This document shows, piece by piece, positions 33,601 through 43,999 of a stretch of 64,000 bases of DNA. The notes below the pieces were generated by a model. It saw only the letters and a program-made list of their open reading frames with translations, had not been told where the DNA came from and did no database searches. Source of the DNA: Zonotrichia leucophrys gambelii (taxonomy: Eukaryota; Chordata; Aves; Passeriformes; Passerellidae). The DNA is taken from contig NC_088172.1 of NCBI RefSeq assembly GCF_028769735.1, forward strand, positions 62,589,075 to 62,653,074, read 5' to 3'. The position numbers were made by a program, and so were the translations under genes. Numbering within the stretch: the stretch's first letter is position 1; each line of letters starts with the position of its first letter.

Positions 33601-35832
33601 CTTGTTCCTTCTTGGATTCAAGAGACAGCTGGGTTCCTTCTCAGGGAGCCCTCCTGCCACAATCTCACCAATGCCAGGTTCCACAGGGAGGGGCTGGAAC
33701 ACATGGCAGGGATATCACACAGCCACCACTGCTCTGGCCCCTCTTCTGCTGCTCTGCTTCACTGCTGCTTTCCCAAAGTAGCGCAGATAGGAAACAAAAG
33801 ACAGCTGGACATGGCCAGGACCAGCACTTGGGTCTGCTTCTCTGCTCCTTCCCCTCCTTCTGCCCCTTTGGGAAGGGAGGCACACAGAACAGGATTCATC
33901 CCCCAGTGCCTGTCCCCTGCCATGGCACAAGACACCCTTCCCAAGAAGCTGCTGCAAAGTCCCTGACCATCCTGGCTTTTCCATCAACTCAGGAGAGCCC
34001 AAGAGCACCTCTAGCCCAGCATGTATGTGCCCATGTGGGTATCCCTGCACAGACAGGTTGGCTTCTTTCCCTCCACACCACAGCCCTATCCATGGTGGGA
34101 TGTGGCGCATCCAGACTGAGGAACAGGCTGCAGGGGCAGACTGCAGTGGTCACCCCTCCATACACCACCTCTCCTGGTGTCCCACCACTGCTACACCTGA
34201 GAGTGCCACAAGAGAGATGAAGACACAAAAATACCTTTTTTTATTTTCATTTATCAAAATGGCCAGCACATCCAGCTTTGGTAACAATGAGACTTCCCCA
34301 GCTCCAGCATCATTTCAGGATAGCTTTGCTTCTGCATTCAAAAATCAGAGTTAATTTGTTTTGAGGGTAGGGCTACTTGGGCAGAGGGGTGGGCAGACAC
34401 CAGCTGGCCACGCTGAGCTTTTGGCAGGTACATTTTGCAACCATCCCCTGAGCAGCCTCTTGGCTGCCACCACTGAAAGGCTGGCCAAGGTCTCCTGCCA
34501 AATTCTCCTGCCAGAGAGGAATACTTCCTGAAAAGTTAACTCTCAGCTATTCCATGCAACAACCTCTTCTTAGTACCACCAGCCAAGGTAAGTGAGCAGG
34601 GAGCTCCTCAAGTAGTGGGCAGGAGACAGGAATAATTACAGTTAGTGCTGTTGGTCCTGATTATTAATTAAGATTAATTGGTGAAGCAAGGGAAGAGGGA
34701 CCCACTAGTGCCTTTTCCTTGCAGTTGCTCCTGGCCCTGGCAGTGGGTCCTTGGCCCTGGAGTGGTGGGTTACCCACCCACCCACTTTGCTGCCCAAGGA
34801 TGTGATGTGCTGAGGGCTGCTGGAATGGCAGAAGGGTCAGCAGGGACCTGGGGGGTTTCTGATGAACCTTCTGCACATGGCTCTGCTGCTGCTGCATTGG
34901 CATTCACATGGGGTGCAGAACTAAAGGTGCAAGCAAACATTTGGGGTGCCACCACCACCAGAAGAGCAGCCTTGTGCTGCTGGCCAGATGCAAGTTGCTG
35001 TGGACACCAACCTTCCATCAGTGACACGTGCAGACATGTCTGGGCCCCGGCTGGGCGAGGGCAGCCCAGCTCTCCTCTCCTGCCTGCAGCTGCTGCACCT
35101 GACACAGGGGATGCAGAAGACAACTGTCCCACCCTGCAAGCCTGCTGTCACACGTGGGAAGGTGAGGGCCCTGGTAAATTCCCAGGATGGGACCAGAAGG
35201 GCATTGTGTGCAGGCAGGGCTTGCAAGAACACTCAGTTAGAAACACCCAGGTCTGGTGGCAGCCTGGGAATGGTCACTTGGAGGGCGCTGGCAGGGGCTG
35301 ACACACATCCACAGCAGCATGGAGACAGCACATATCCTTTGTGACCCACTCTGGAGCAAGTCACCTCTTTCCTGATGGAATGTGCCCAAAGACACTGGGC
35401 TGGGGGCGCCAGGGGCTCCAGGAGCTCACAGGCACCCGGGAAGGCTGCAGGGAAGGATGCAGGGAAGGATGCAGCCCTGCTCCACAGGGACTTCTGTGCC
35501 CACACAGCTGTCTGCATGGGTGCTGCTTGACCCATCCGGCAGGAGGCAAGGGGTAAAGGAAAGACACAGGGGTGAGGGGGAAGAGGGGAGACAGAGATAA
35601 GGAGTCACTTACCCTCACTCCCATGAACCTGTCCCTCAGAACGATCCATGAAAGCAAGAACACAAAAGCTTTGTTGCAGCAGAACAACACGGAGACATCC
35701 GTAGTGTTTATTTTCTTTATTGCATGTAAGTAAAGGTAGTTTGTGAGTGTCCAAAGAACACCAAAGGGTGCTGCCTTGGTAAAAAACACCTTCAAAGTCA
35801 AGCCATTGTCTCCAAAAAATCGGCAGCACTCC
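24367..35832 (-). CDS. SLC35F3: SLC35F3, 3' part of gene (five coding exons, C-terminal 290 residues)
   Basis: SLC35F3 is a multi-pass membrane protein of the nucleotide-sugar-transporter-like SLC35 family (DMT superfamily), reported as a thiamine transporter in humans. Exons in gene order are 35613-35832, 29805-29930, 27266-27458, 25643-25732 and 24367-24611. All introns are GT-AG and the 874 nt remain in one frame. The fragment starts at ECCRFFGDNG and ends at a basic cytoplasmic tail. It carries several hydrophobic spans, including SVLFCCNKAFVFLLSWIVL, IVAAIFAIAGIVMMTYA, ILLNFGIAITYPTLISLGIV and VIAIIIIGLGFLLLLL. The human protein is about 420-490 aa depending on isoform, so the N-terminus and first transmembrane spans are encoded upstream (higher coordinates), with no trace seen in the window. 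Confidence 0.97.
25643..25732 (-). CDS. SLC35F3: SLC35F3 exon
   Basis: 90 nt between acceptor ttcaccag and donor gtaaga. It encodes (T)FNILLNFGIAITYPTLISL... and ends VPVNA plus one base. It is too short to appear as an open reading frame on its own and was found from splice signals and homology. Confidence 0.95.
27266..27458 (-). CDS. SLC35F3: SLC35F3 exon
   Basis: 193 nt, phase 0 to 1, between acceptor cctcttttag and donor gtgagt. It encodes VLFKLLLGSAKFGEAALFLS... and ends GNLCGFSILLL plus the first base of a Thr codon. Confidence 0.96.
28593..28647. repeat. GCA/GTG trinucleotide microsatellite
   Basis: Interrupted (GCA)n with single GTG units (GGCAGCAGCAGCAGTGGCAG pattern repeated) in an SLC35F3 intron. 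Likely polymorphic. Confidence 0.9.
29805..29930 (-). CDS. SLC35F3: SLC35F3 exon
   Basis: 42 codons, phase 0, between acceptor ctccaaccag and donor gtaagc. It encodes IVAAIFAIAGIVMMTYADGF... and ends ASMSALYK, one hydrophobic span plus the SALYK motif at the start of the second DMT half. Confidence 0.96.
35439..35476. repeat. 12-bp minisatellite, about 3 copies
   Basis: Unit GGAAGGATGCAG in consecutive near-perfect copies, about 140 bp from an SLC35F3 exon. Confidence 0.8.
35613..35832 (-). CDS. SLC35F3: SLC35F3 exon (most 5' in window)
   Basis: 220 nt after acceptor gttttag and before donor gtaagt on the - strand. One base completes an upstream codon, then 73 codons run from ECCRFFGDNGLTLKVFFTKA to LRDRFMGVR. 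It contains TLTNYLYLHAIKKINTTDVS, the strongly conserved EamA-like segment. Confidence 0.96.
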
Positions 35833-36394
35833 CTAAAACAAGGAGAGAAAGGCAGTGTTATTACATAGGTCAGTCACAGTCTGCAGCAAATAAATGGCTT
35901 TTTTTGCTCCTCTTCTTTTCCTTTGGGGAAAGAGAGGCACACACCTTAAAGAGGAGGAGAAAAACAAGTTTCAGCTTCTGCTGCAACAGCCAGCACCTGC
36001 ACAGAATACAAACAGGCAGGGGCTGCAAACAAGGGAGGGGGCTGCAAAGAAAGAGCAAAGGGAGAGGTGATGACAGGAGGTGAAATCTCACTCTTCCCAC
36101 CAGTCCCTTCACAGTGAACATCTTGAAGCAGTGTGGGGCCATCCTCCTCCCTTCACCCCTGTGGGCACCAGGGTGCTGAGGGCCCAGGCTTGGCAGCAAA
36201 GCCCCTAGCTCCCTGCTCCTGCTGAAGCCATGGGAAGCTGTGCCCAGCTGATCTGCTGTGTGGGGCTTGGAAGAAGCCTTGCAGGAGCCTGGTCTGGGGT
36301 TTTTCCACCCAGGGGGAGGGACCTGGCTCAAATCTCCAGCAGCATCAGGGCAGGAGCAGGAGGGGGTGGCAGGCAGCTACCTGAGGACACAGTC

Positions 36395-36640
36395 TCAAGC
36401 TACGTCAGGGAAGGTACAGGTTGGATATAAGGAAGAAATTTTTCACTGTAAGAGTAATAAAGTACTGGAATGCTCTTCCCAGGGAGGTGGTAGAATCACC
36501 ATCTCTGGGTGTTTAAAAAAAGACTGGACATGGCATTTGGTGCTATAGTCTAGTTGAGGTGTTAGGGCATAGGTTGGACTCGATGATCTTAGAGGTCTCT
36601 TCCATGCTCATTATCTGTGTGATTCTGTGGGAGGTGAGAA
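36395..36640 (+). mobile_element. CR1 LINE 3' fragment
   Basis: A 5'-truncated CR1 with the typical end: GGATATAAGGAAGAAATTTT, then a segment resembling the end of ORF2 (TGGAATGCTCTTCCCAGGGA), then GGTTGGACTCGATGATCTTA and a terminal ATTCTGTG-type motif. Confidence 0.9.
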
Positions 36641-38030
36641 CATGGCACGGCAGCAGCTGGGGACCCACTGGAGCAGCTGGAGCAGCAGTGGGGAGTCAGG
36701 AGCTCATGTGTGCACTCCAGGCTGGGGATGCTGTGAATGCCTGAGCAGGAGGCAGCCTGGGCAGGTTCAGCCCTGGCCCAAAGAGCAGAAGCACCAGCAG
36801 TCTGTCTGTGTCCCAAATGTAGCACAGGACACAGGAGGTGATGGGGTGCAGCTGGGCCCTGCTGGCAGGGCTGGCTTGGGGCTGCAGGGCTGGGGGGAAC
36901 CCATGCTGCATGGAAATTCAGGAACACACAGAAGGGATGAAGCAGCCTGGGGGCTGGGGCTGTGCCAGCAGCCTGCAAGGTGTGTGTGGGGCAGCCAGCA
37001 CAGTGCCCTGGCCTGCATTGCCATTGCTCACTCTCAAACTTGCAACCTCCCCCGGCGCCTGAAGTTCTTTATTGGGGTGTTCTGACAAAACCTGACCAGA
37101 ATTAAATTTCCTGCTGACAATGATGGACAAATAGTTTTTCACTGCTGTCATGAATTTCAAGCTGTTTGTTTCCTGAGACTGGGCATGTAAAGATCATTAT
37201 TTGGACACTGATGAAAGCATTGTTTTGATCCACTTTCCCAGAAGACAGGGCTGTACCAGATAAATACCTAAAAAAACCCCATCCATTCTTTGAGCCTCTT
37301 CAGATCTCTGCATCCACAAGTCTACATCTGCTACAGCAAGACTGCAAGGTAGAGGAAACACATTTTTTGTGTTTATTGGGTTTTGTTGCCTGCCAGGCTT
37401 TTGTATCAAATCATAGCTATACAGAGCTTGCCCATCTCTGGATGTGATGACCCTGTACTTTGGCTGCTGTACATGGACTCTTCCATTGGAGCTGCTGGTT
37501 CTGCATTGTGTCCCTCAGTGTCCCTTGTTCCCTGCAAGACTGCCTGCTGGCAGCAGCCTATTCCCTGCCAAACCTGTTAACTGCCTCTCTGAATCAGCAG
37601 AAGAGCTGCCCATCTGCACTGCAAACCAGAGCCTGGCCTCCCACCTGCTGGAGATGTGCTGGGCTGCTCAGGGATGCTCATGGCCCTGACAGATGCTGCC
37701 TGTGCTCAGCAGGATCCATTCTCCCCTTCCACAAACACTACACCCACTGCAGGTCTGGCCTCCAGTCCTGCACAGCGCTGGCTGTACCAGACACCTGCCA
37801 CAGGGGACACAGGGAGTGCAAAGGGAAGCAGAGGCACACTGAAAAAGCCAGTCTCAAACTTCATTTAACCTGCTTCCTAAGACACCATGGAGGCTTTCAC
37901 AGCCAGGTGTCATAGGCAGTCAGCCTCATGCTCTGAAAGCAAAAAAACATCAGCCCAGTTACAATTAAATGACATGAAGCAAGATTAGTATGGGAGGAAC
38001 AGGAAGGCTGTACTCAAATGAAAGGACACA

Positions 38031-38077
38031 AATGGAATTTATGTTGGGATTCATCAAAAATGGAATTTATGTTGGGA
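38031..38077. repeat. 19-bp direct repeat, two copies
   Basis: AATGGAATTTATGTTGGGA at 38031-38049 and again at 38059-38077, separated by 9 bp. Confidence 0.85.
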
Positions 38078-39688
38078 AAAAATATTCCTCCTGCCAAAAA
38101 TCTGTTCCCCACTTATAGAATTGGCTATCACTTTTTCATATACAGCAGAAACATGTGCTTTTACTGTCTTGTGGGTCCGATTCTTGTCTAGTACACACCA
38201 CTGGATTCCTTTGGTATCACAGCCTGGATCCCTGAAGCATCCAGCGCAGTGCCCCAAAGGACAGGCTTGCCCTGACATGGATCAAGACCCTGAGCTGCAG
38301 TGCCCACTTTGGGAGTCTCTCTTTGCCCTATACAATACCAACAGCTCCTTTTAGCTGTTCTGGCTGGCTTCACCAAGTGTGAATTACATTCAAAGGCTGG
38401 CTCCAGCTTTCAAAGGAGACCTCCTCATGGCAGAGATTTCCTTACCCAGCACAGAGGACTCCTAGGGACGTGGAGGGTGCTGTCAGCCATGCACCCTGTT
38501 GTTCCAAACAGGGGCGCTCCAGCAGATGGGTTAGATGCTGTCTTGGACCTGGCACCCTCAGCAAAGCAAGAGGAGCATCTGGGAGAATGTGGCACGTTTT
38601 GTGCACCAGAATGACTACGTGCCATACAATAAACCTCTCACAATTAATCGTCTCCCCAGGTTTGCCACTGCTTACTGATTTTTCCTTGGTGCTGTAGCAC
38701 AGCTTGTGAAGCCATACCAGGAAGAGTTTGATGAAGAGAGTTTTCAGTGAGTAATGGTAGATAAATAGTTATGGGAAGTGAGGCAGGACTGTGGTAGAAC
38801 CTACACTGTAAGCTCAAAACAGTCAGGGATGGCTCCAGAAAAAGCAACCTTCAGCTTAAATATTTGGACAGAGCATTTGAACACAGCTGTTCCTGCTGTC
38901 CAATAATCTCTGGACCAGCACAGACACAGGCACATCCACCGTGTTAACCCCCACACTGTGTTAAAAGAAAAATTGTCATCTTAGACTGACCAAACCTATT
39001 CCTGGTCACATCACCAAAAATCCTGCACCTGCTGCTCTCACCTTTCTCCTCAACCCAAAGGCTGCTTTGCTACTCTCTTGATGCTTGCTTGCTGGGAACA
39101 CCCTGCTCTGCTCATGGAACAGTGGGACTTTGGGTGTGGACAACAGCCAGTAGGGCTACAGGGGAAAGCAGATGTAAAGCTCAGGTGTGCCCTGGCCCTG
39201 TGGATCCCAGGTCATGCTGAGCATGGCTTCTCTTTGGCAGAGAAGCTGCCCTGCAGAGCCCCTCTGCTGAGATCATCTCCCCTATATTCTCTGTAATCCT
39301 CTATGTGAGGGGTAAATTCCTGCAAGTGTGGAGCTGTGTGCAGGTAAGGTGGCAGCACACAGCAGGGAGCTGTGGCATTGCAGGGTCTAATGCTGCGTTT
39401 TTTGAGATAAACCATCTTCCTGCATTATTTTCCTCAATTCTGCCATCATGAGCTGGCACTCCATTGTATTCACAGCAATTGGTTTAAAATATAAATGCAA
39501 GACATTAACAGAGGCAACAGCCTTTGCTATGGTCTGTGTTAGACTGCAATGGAATGTCAGAGGAAGGAATTTGTGGAAGGGACTTGTGCTGGCTTAATTG
39601 CTACAGCAGCAATACAGAAAAGTTTGCTTCCACCTACAAGTGCCACATCCATGTTCAGACAACCTCAAGGCTGCTACGGTACTACAGG

Positions 39689-39738
39689 AATTGGATATTC
39701 TGGATATTGGATATTCTGTATTCAGGATATTGGAATTC
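39689..39738. repeat. GGATATT(C/G) short tandem repeat
   Basis: Repeated GAATTGGATATTCTGGATAT-type units, partly self-complementary, flanked by CTAC/GTAG sequences that could pair. Confidence 0.75.
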
Positions 39739-42700
39739 TGTAGCATAAAAGATGCTACAGAAAAGCCTGAGGCACAGCAATCTTTTCTTTGTGTCTTAAC
39801 TCTAAATTGTTTGCTGGTTTCTTTAGCTTTCATGTACCAGGTCTTGTTCTTCACACTCTTTTTAGTGTGTATCTTCATTAACCCAGCAAACGGCAAATTA
39901 GCTCTACTCCATTAGGCAAGTCTCCAGCACAATACTTGCAGAATAACTCTGTCACTGGAATCAAGCATCCCCAGTGAAGTAAATCAGAAGTCATCAGTGC
40001 CAAAATTCTGTGCTAAGTAAGAGTTAATTATATGGAAAGCAGGTGCTGCATTCAAATAAAACTTGCAAATGAAATATGACAGTAAAGCTCCACTTTTTCC
40101 CCACTGAGTTAACAATTATACATTTAACACTATTCACCTTCCATTGCCTCTTTTGTCTTTAACCATTGCTAGGCAGTTGTGATGCTTCCCCACTTCTCTG
40201 AACCTCGTGCAAATGGATTTATAAAATCTTGCCAACACTGGAATGAATGCTTTTCCCTCTATTCTGAAAAAAGAAAATCCCACCTATGAAGAGAAAAGGT
40301 AGACAAGAATGAGAAAAAGTACACAGAGTGTGCTGCCCCAGGCCAGGGGTTTGGTCTCTTGATACTCCCTGCAGGACAAACCTATGCCAAAAAGGGTTGT
40401 GAGCCACTGAAACTGCCATTACATCTTTGGAAAATCTGCACTAAAGTAGAAAATTTCTGGGAGTAATACACATCCTCAGGGAGTACTTTGCACAAGCCAG
40501 TTATTTCTCCTTTCCAGACTGTTAACTTTTGCTAGAATTTTTTCATTGTCTCAGTGCTCACACTGCAGCCTCTTTCTCCCAACCAGATTGGGATCTGCTG
40601 TTGTTCTTAGAGGGTAATATTATTTCTTTGTAGACTGTGCTTCTTTCTTTGACCTTGCAAGGTCTGTACCTGCAAAGTGAATTTGGCTAAATTGCTTCTG
40701 ATTTTCAGCAGAGTGAGCATCACCTCCCTGGAGCACAGCAAAGCCACCACTGTGCCAGTGAATCCTTCTTCTTGATTAGAGATTGGCAGGCAAAACGTGT
40801 TTTGCTAATCCCTGCACCAATTAGGCCTGCATGGATAAATAATCTGCAGACGTGCAACAGTTTTACATTTTCTGTTCAATGTACAAAAAAAAAAAAAGAC
40901 ATGGACTAAAATGTCATGCCATGTCTTCTGGGAGGACTTGCAAGCCAGTTGTAGGAGCAAAAGAAAAGCAGACAGACAAGACATGTTGACAGTAATAGGA
41001 GAGAAGGAAACGAGGCTCAAGTTTAATTTCTCCCAGTGAAAAAACCCCACAAGGATGTTTTTTGTAATTTATCCTGTTAGGATCACAGCATCTCTCAAGC
41101 ATTAAGCTCACAAGTGGAGGCAAGTATGGCTGCTGTACAGATAAAATGCAAGCTAACTCAATATATTCTTCAAGAATGCTCTCCAGGAAAGCAAAGATGT
41201 GTTTTGCAGAAAAAAGGATCATGTCTCCAGCTTTGCTTCTTTCCCCTTTGAGCCAGCACTGACCCAAAGAGTAGCCATGACAAAATAAGCCTCTCAGATG
41301 GGTGGATTTCAAAGCAGTGCAAGAAAAGCGTGAGCTCTTGAAGCCCATTTTACAGATGTGCAAGCTGGGGCACAGAGAAGCAAAGTCCCTGGGTGCTTTA
41401 AAGTGGCAGGATGAGGGCTGCCTGTTGATTGCACCTTCAGAGGGATGGGGATTTGCTTTTCCTGCATGTTTATTTTAGAGCCAGCTCCTGTTTCTTATCA
41501 AGACAGGAGCTTGAGCTCCTGACAAGACAGTCCCTGAGCGCCTTTTTCCTGAGTCACCACAGGTTCACATGCCAGCAGAACAGTTGCACGGAGGCTCCTG
41601 TGGTGTGTCCCAGATCATAAATGCTGTGAATAAACCTGCTGGCCTCAGCACTTTGCACAGAGATGCCCGGGACTCCTGCCATGGCTTTCATTGCCCTTTT
41701 ATTGCTGCTCTGAGGCTCCTACAACAAAACCTGGGTACCTGTGTTTTCACCTGTGGCTCCTCAGAGGTGTCTGTACCTATCCAGTCTGTCTGTGCTGGGG
41801 CTGCACACTGAGCTAGGGCTGCAAACCCTGGCCCTTCAGCCTCCTTATACCCTTCCTAATGGGAATGGCAGCACTGCAGCCCCGGAGGTAACATCAGCGC
41901 CAGTGACAGCCCTGGATTCTGGAGATGGATACAAAAGGTGGCTTATCTAAAATACTCTAATGGCTTTTTAATGCCCATCATCACATGCACATTTTTCTGT
42001 AATCACATTATTAAATGCAAGAAATTACCACAGAAGTCAATCAAGCATCCAGCTGCCCCTTTTAAATGTCTGTGCCTGAGACTGACTTGATTACTTGTTT
42101 CTACATTTGGTTTGGGGCTGGTGTTCTGCCTTTAAACTTTTATCTGTTCTGGGAGTTTCCAGCTCATTTGCAGAAAATGCATTCTGATAGGCAATGGAAT
42201 GAGAAAATTGTCTTCTCTTAAATGAAAGAAAAAAAATAAATGAAATAAAAAATCCACAGACTGACCTTCTCTGAACTAGAGAGACAGAAGCAATGGTTTT
42301 GCTCAGCACTGCACGTGTGCCATACTAGACATTTGCACAATAAATGGTCCCAGGAAATGCTTAGCTATGAATTTACCAGAATGGCTCCAAAAGAAGCAAA
42401 TAATACAAATCTTACAAACCACCTGAATACACGTTTTCAAGACAAGTCTTAGAACAGACTCAGAAACCTTAATGAGAGACTGTTTAAACTAACATTTAAA
42501 TAAAAAAGCTTTAAAAGAACAAGACCAAACCACATTTCAGAAAATGCAGCAAGCATTCCTGGCAAGAAGAAGCTTTTAATGTGACAAGATTCCTTCAGCA
42601 GTCAGGCAGCTGAAATTATCATGAATTATCCAACATTTTCTGCCTTTAGACCCCAGAGGTACCCAGAGCCTGAAGTACTTTATGCTTGTCTAGACAACCA

Positions 42701-43943
42701 GCATTATACAAATAAAATGTAAGACTGTTGCTATGTGCAAGCTCCAAACACCCACAGACCAGGCAGGCATCACACTTGAACACAGAAATGAGCTTTTTAG
42801 TTACACTCAAAGATTGCTTTGTGAAGCACCTTTATTTTCTGAGCCCATGAGAAATGCAGCCCTTGACTTGATCTGGTGAAGCACTCAGGGTTGGCCTCAA
42901 ATCTTTGTTAGAGCCCAGCAGAGCAGAGGCCAGGAGGGGAATGAAAGCCTCAAAGGTTCCTGGGGGTTACTGACATGCCCACAGTGCAAGCAGAGGGACA
43001 GCTCCTGCTGCTGTTTGAGCCAGGGCTGGAGGATGAGCTGGAGAGAACTGACCCATTTGCACAGTGGGCTGTGATGAAGAGTATGCTGGGACCCAGAACC
43101 AGGCCCAAATGGAGAACAGGCTGGGCTGCCAGCTCCAGCAGCACCATGGAGAGCCAGGCACAGGCACAGGCAGGCAGGGCAGGGTGTGAGGAGCAGTTAA
43201 TGATCTGTATGGAAGCAATGACAATCCTTAGGGAGCTGCAGAGCAAGCTGAGAAAATGAGCAGTGCCACATCATCAGACAGCATTTACTCAAGAGTTCAA
43301 AAAAGCCCAAGAATGAAATAGGGAATTCATATCAGGGCTCTGTAATTCCCTTAAAACAGCTTTCTTGCCCAAAGCAAATGTCACATTGATTCTTTAAATC
43401 CAATTTGTGCAGTGACTACAGCTGGCCATAAAATTTGAAGATGACCATTGATTGCTAGTTAAACTGTGCACCTCTTCCTCCTTCTGGCTTCATCAGGGAG
43501 CAACAAGGACAGGGAGTGCCCAGTCCAAGGAGCATGCTGGCACAGCCAGGTGTTGCAGGCACTTACAGGTATTTTCATCCCAGGAGACTGGCTGGTGAGC
43601 AGATGTCCTTAATGCCTAAGCCCAGCAGGAATGCTCCTGCTTGTACCATGCACCTCATGGCTGCTGCCATCCTCCAAACCAGGATGCTGACTGCTAGCAG
43701 CAACTTAGCGCTGATGAATTCAGACCTTCCTGAGGATCTCCCACTGCACCAGTCATATGGAAGTGCCCTGGGGCTGCTGGGTCTCCAGAGAGATATTCCC
43801 CTAAAGGCTCTTGCTCCTCACTTTTATCCTCTGCAGCTGCAACTAGCAAAGCAACTAGAAGAACCCCTGGGGCTCTGCGTGGCTGAAGGGAAGGCCTGTC
43901 ACCCCTGCAGGCACAGCTTCTCCTGGACAGGGAGCAGCACAGC

Positions 43944-43999
43944 ACCACAGCTCCTCAGCATCCCCAGCCTCCTCTGCATCACCACAGCTCCTCAGCATC
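43944..43999. repeat. 19-bp repeat, two copies spaced 37 bp
   Basis: ACCACAGCTCCTCAGCATC occurs exactly at 43944-43962 and 43981-43999. Confidence 0.85.

Larger units (their letters stand above)
24612..35612 (-). other. SLC35F3: SLC35F3 introns within the window
   Basis: Four introns: 24612-25642, 25733-27265, 27459-29804 and 29931-35612. The stretch from about 27.8 to 35.5 kb is relatively GC-rich, with many overlapping chance ORFs on both strands. No nested gene was recognised. A CAG-type microsatellite and a 12-bp minisatellite are listed separately. Confidence 0.8.

Noticed and set aside
33023..34220. Overlapping 252-aa and 266-aa + strand ORFs
   Set aside because: They sit in an SLC35F3 intron with relatively high GC. 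Both frames are open at once, Ser/Pro/Cys/His-rich, with no recognisable domain or splice support.
34678..35301. 207-aa + strand ORF with - strand partners
   Set aside because: All frames are open in the same GC-rich intronic stretch and there is no family resemblance.
40914..41363. 149-aa - strand ORF in the large intron
   Set aside because: I considered it as a possible missing SLC35F3 exon or retrogene. It does not match the expected N-terminal SLC35F3 sequence or any family I know.
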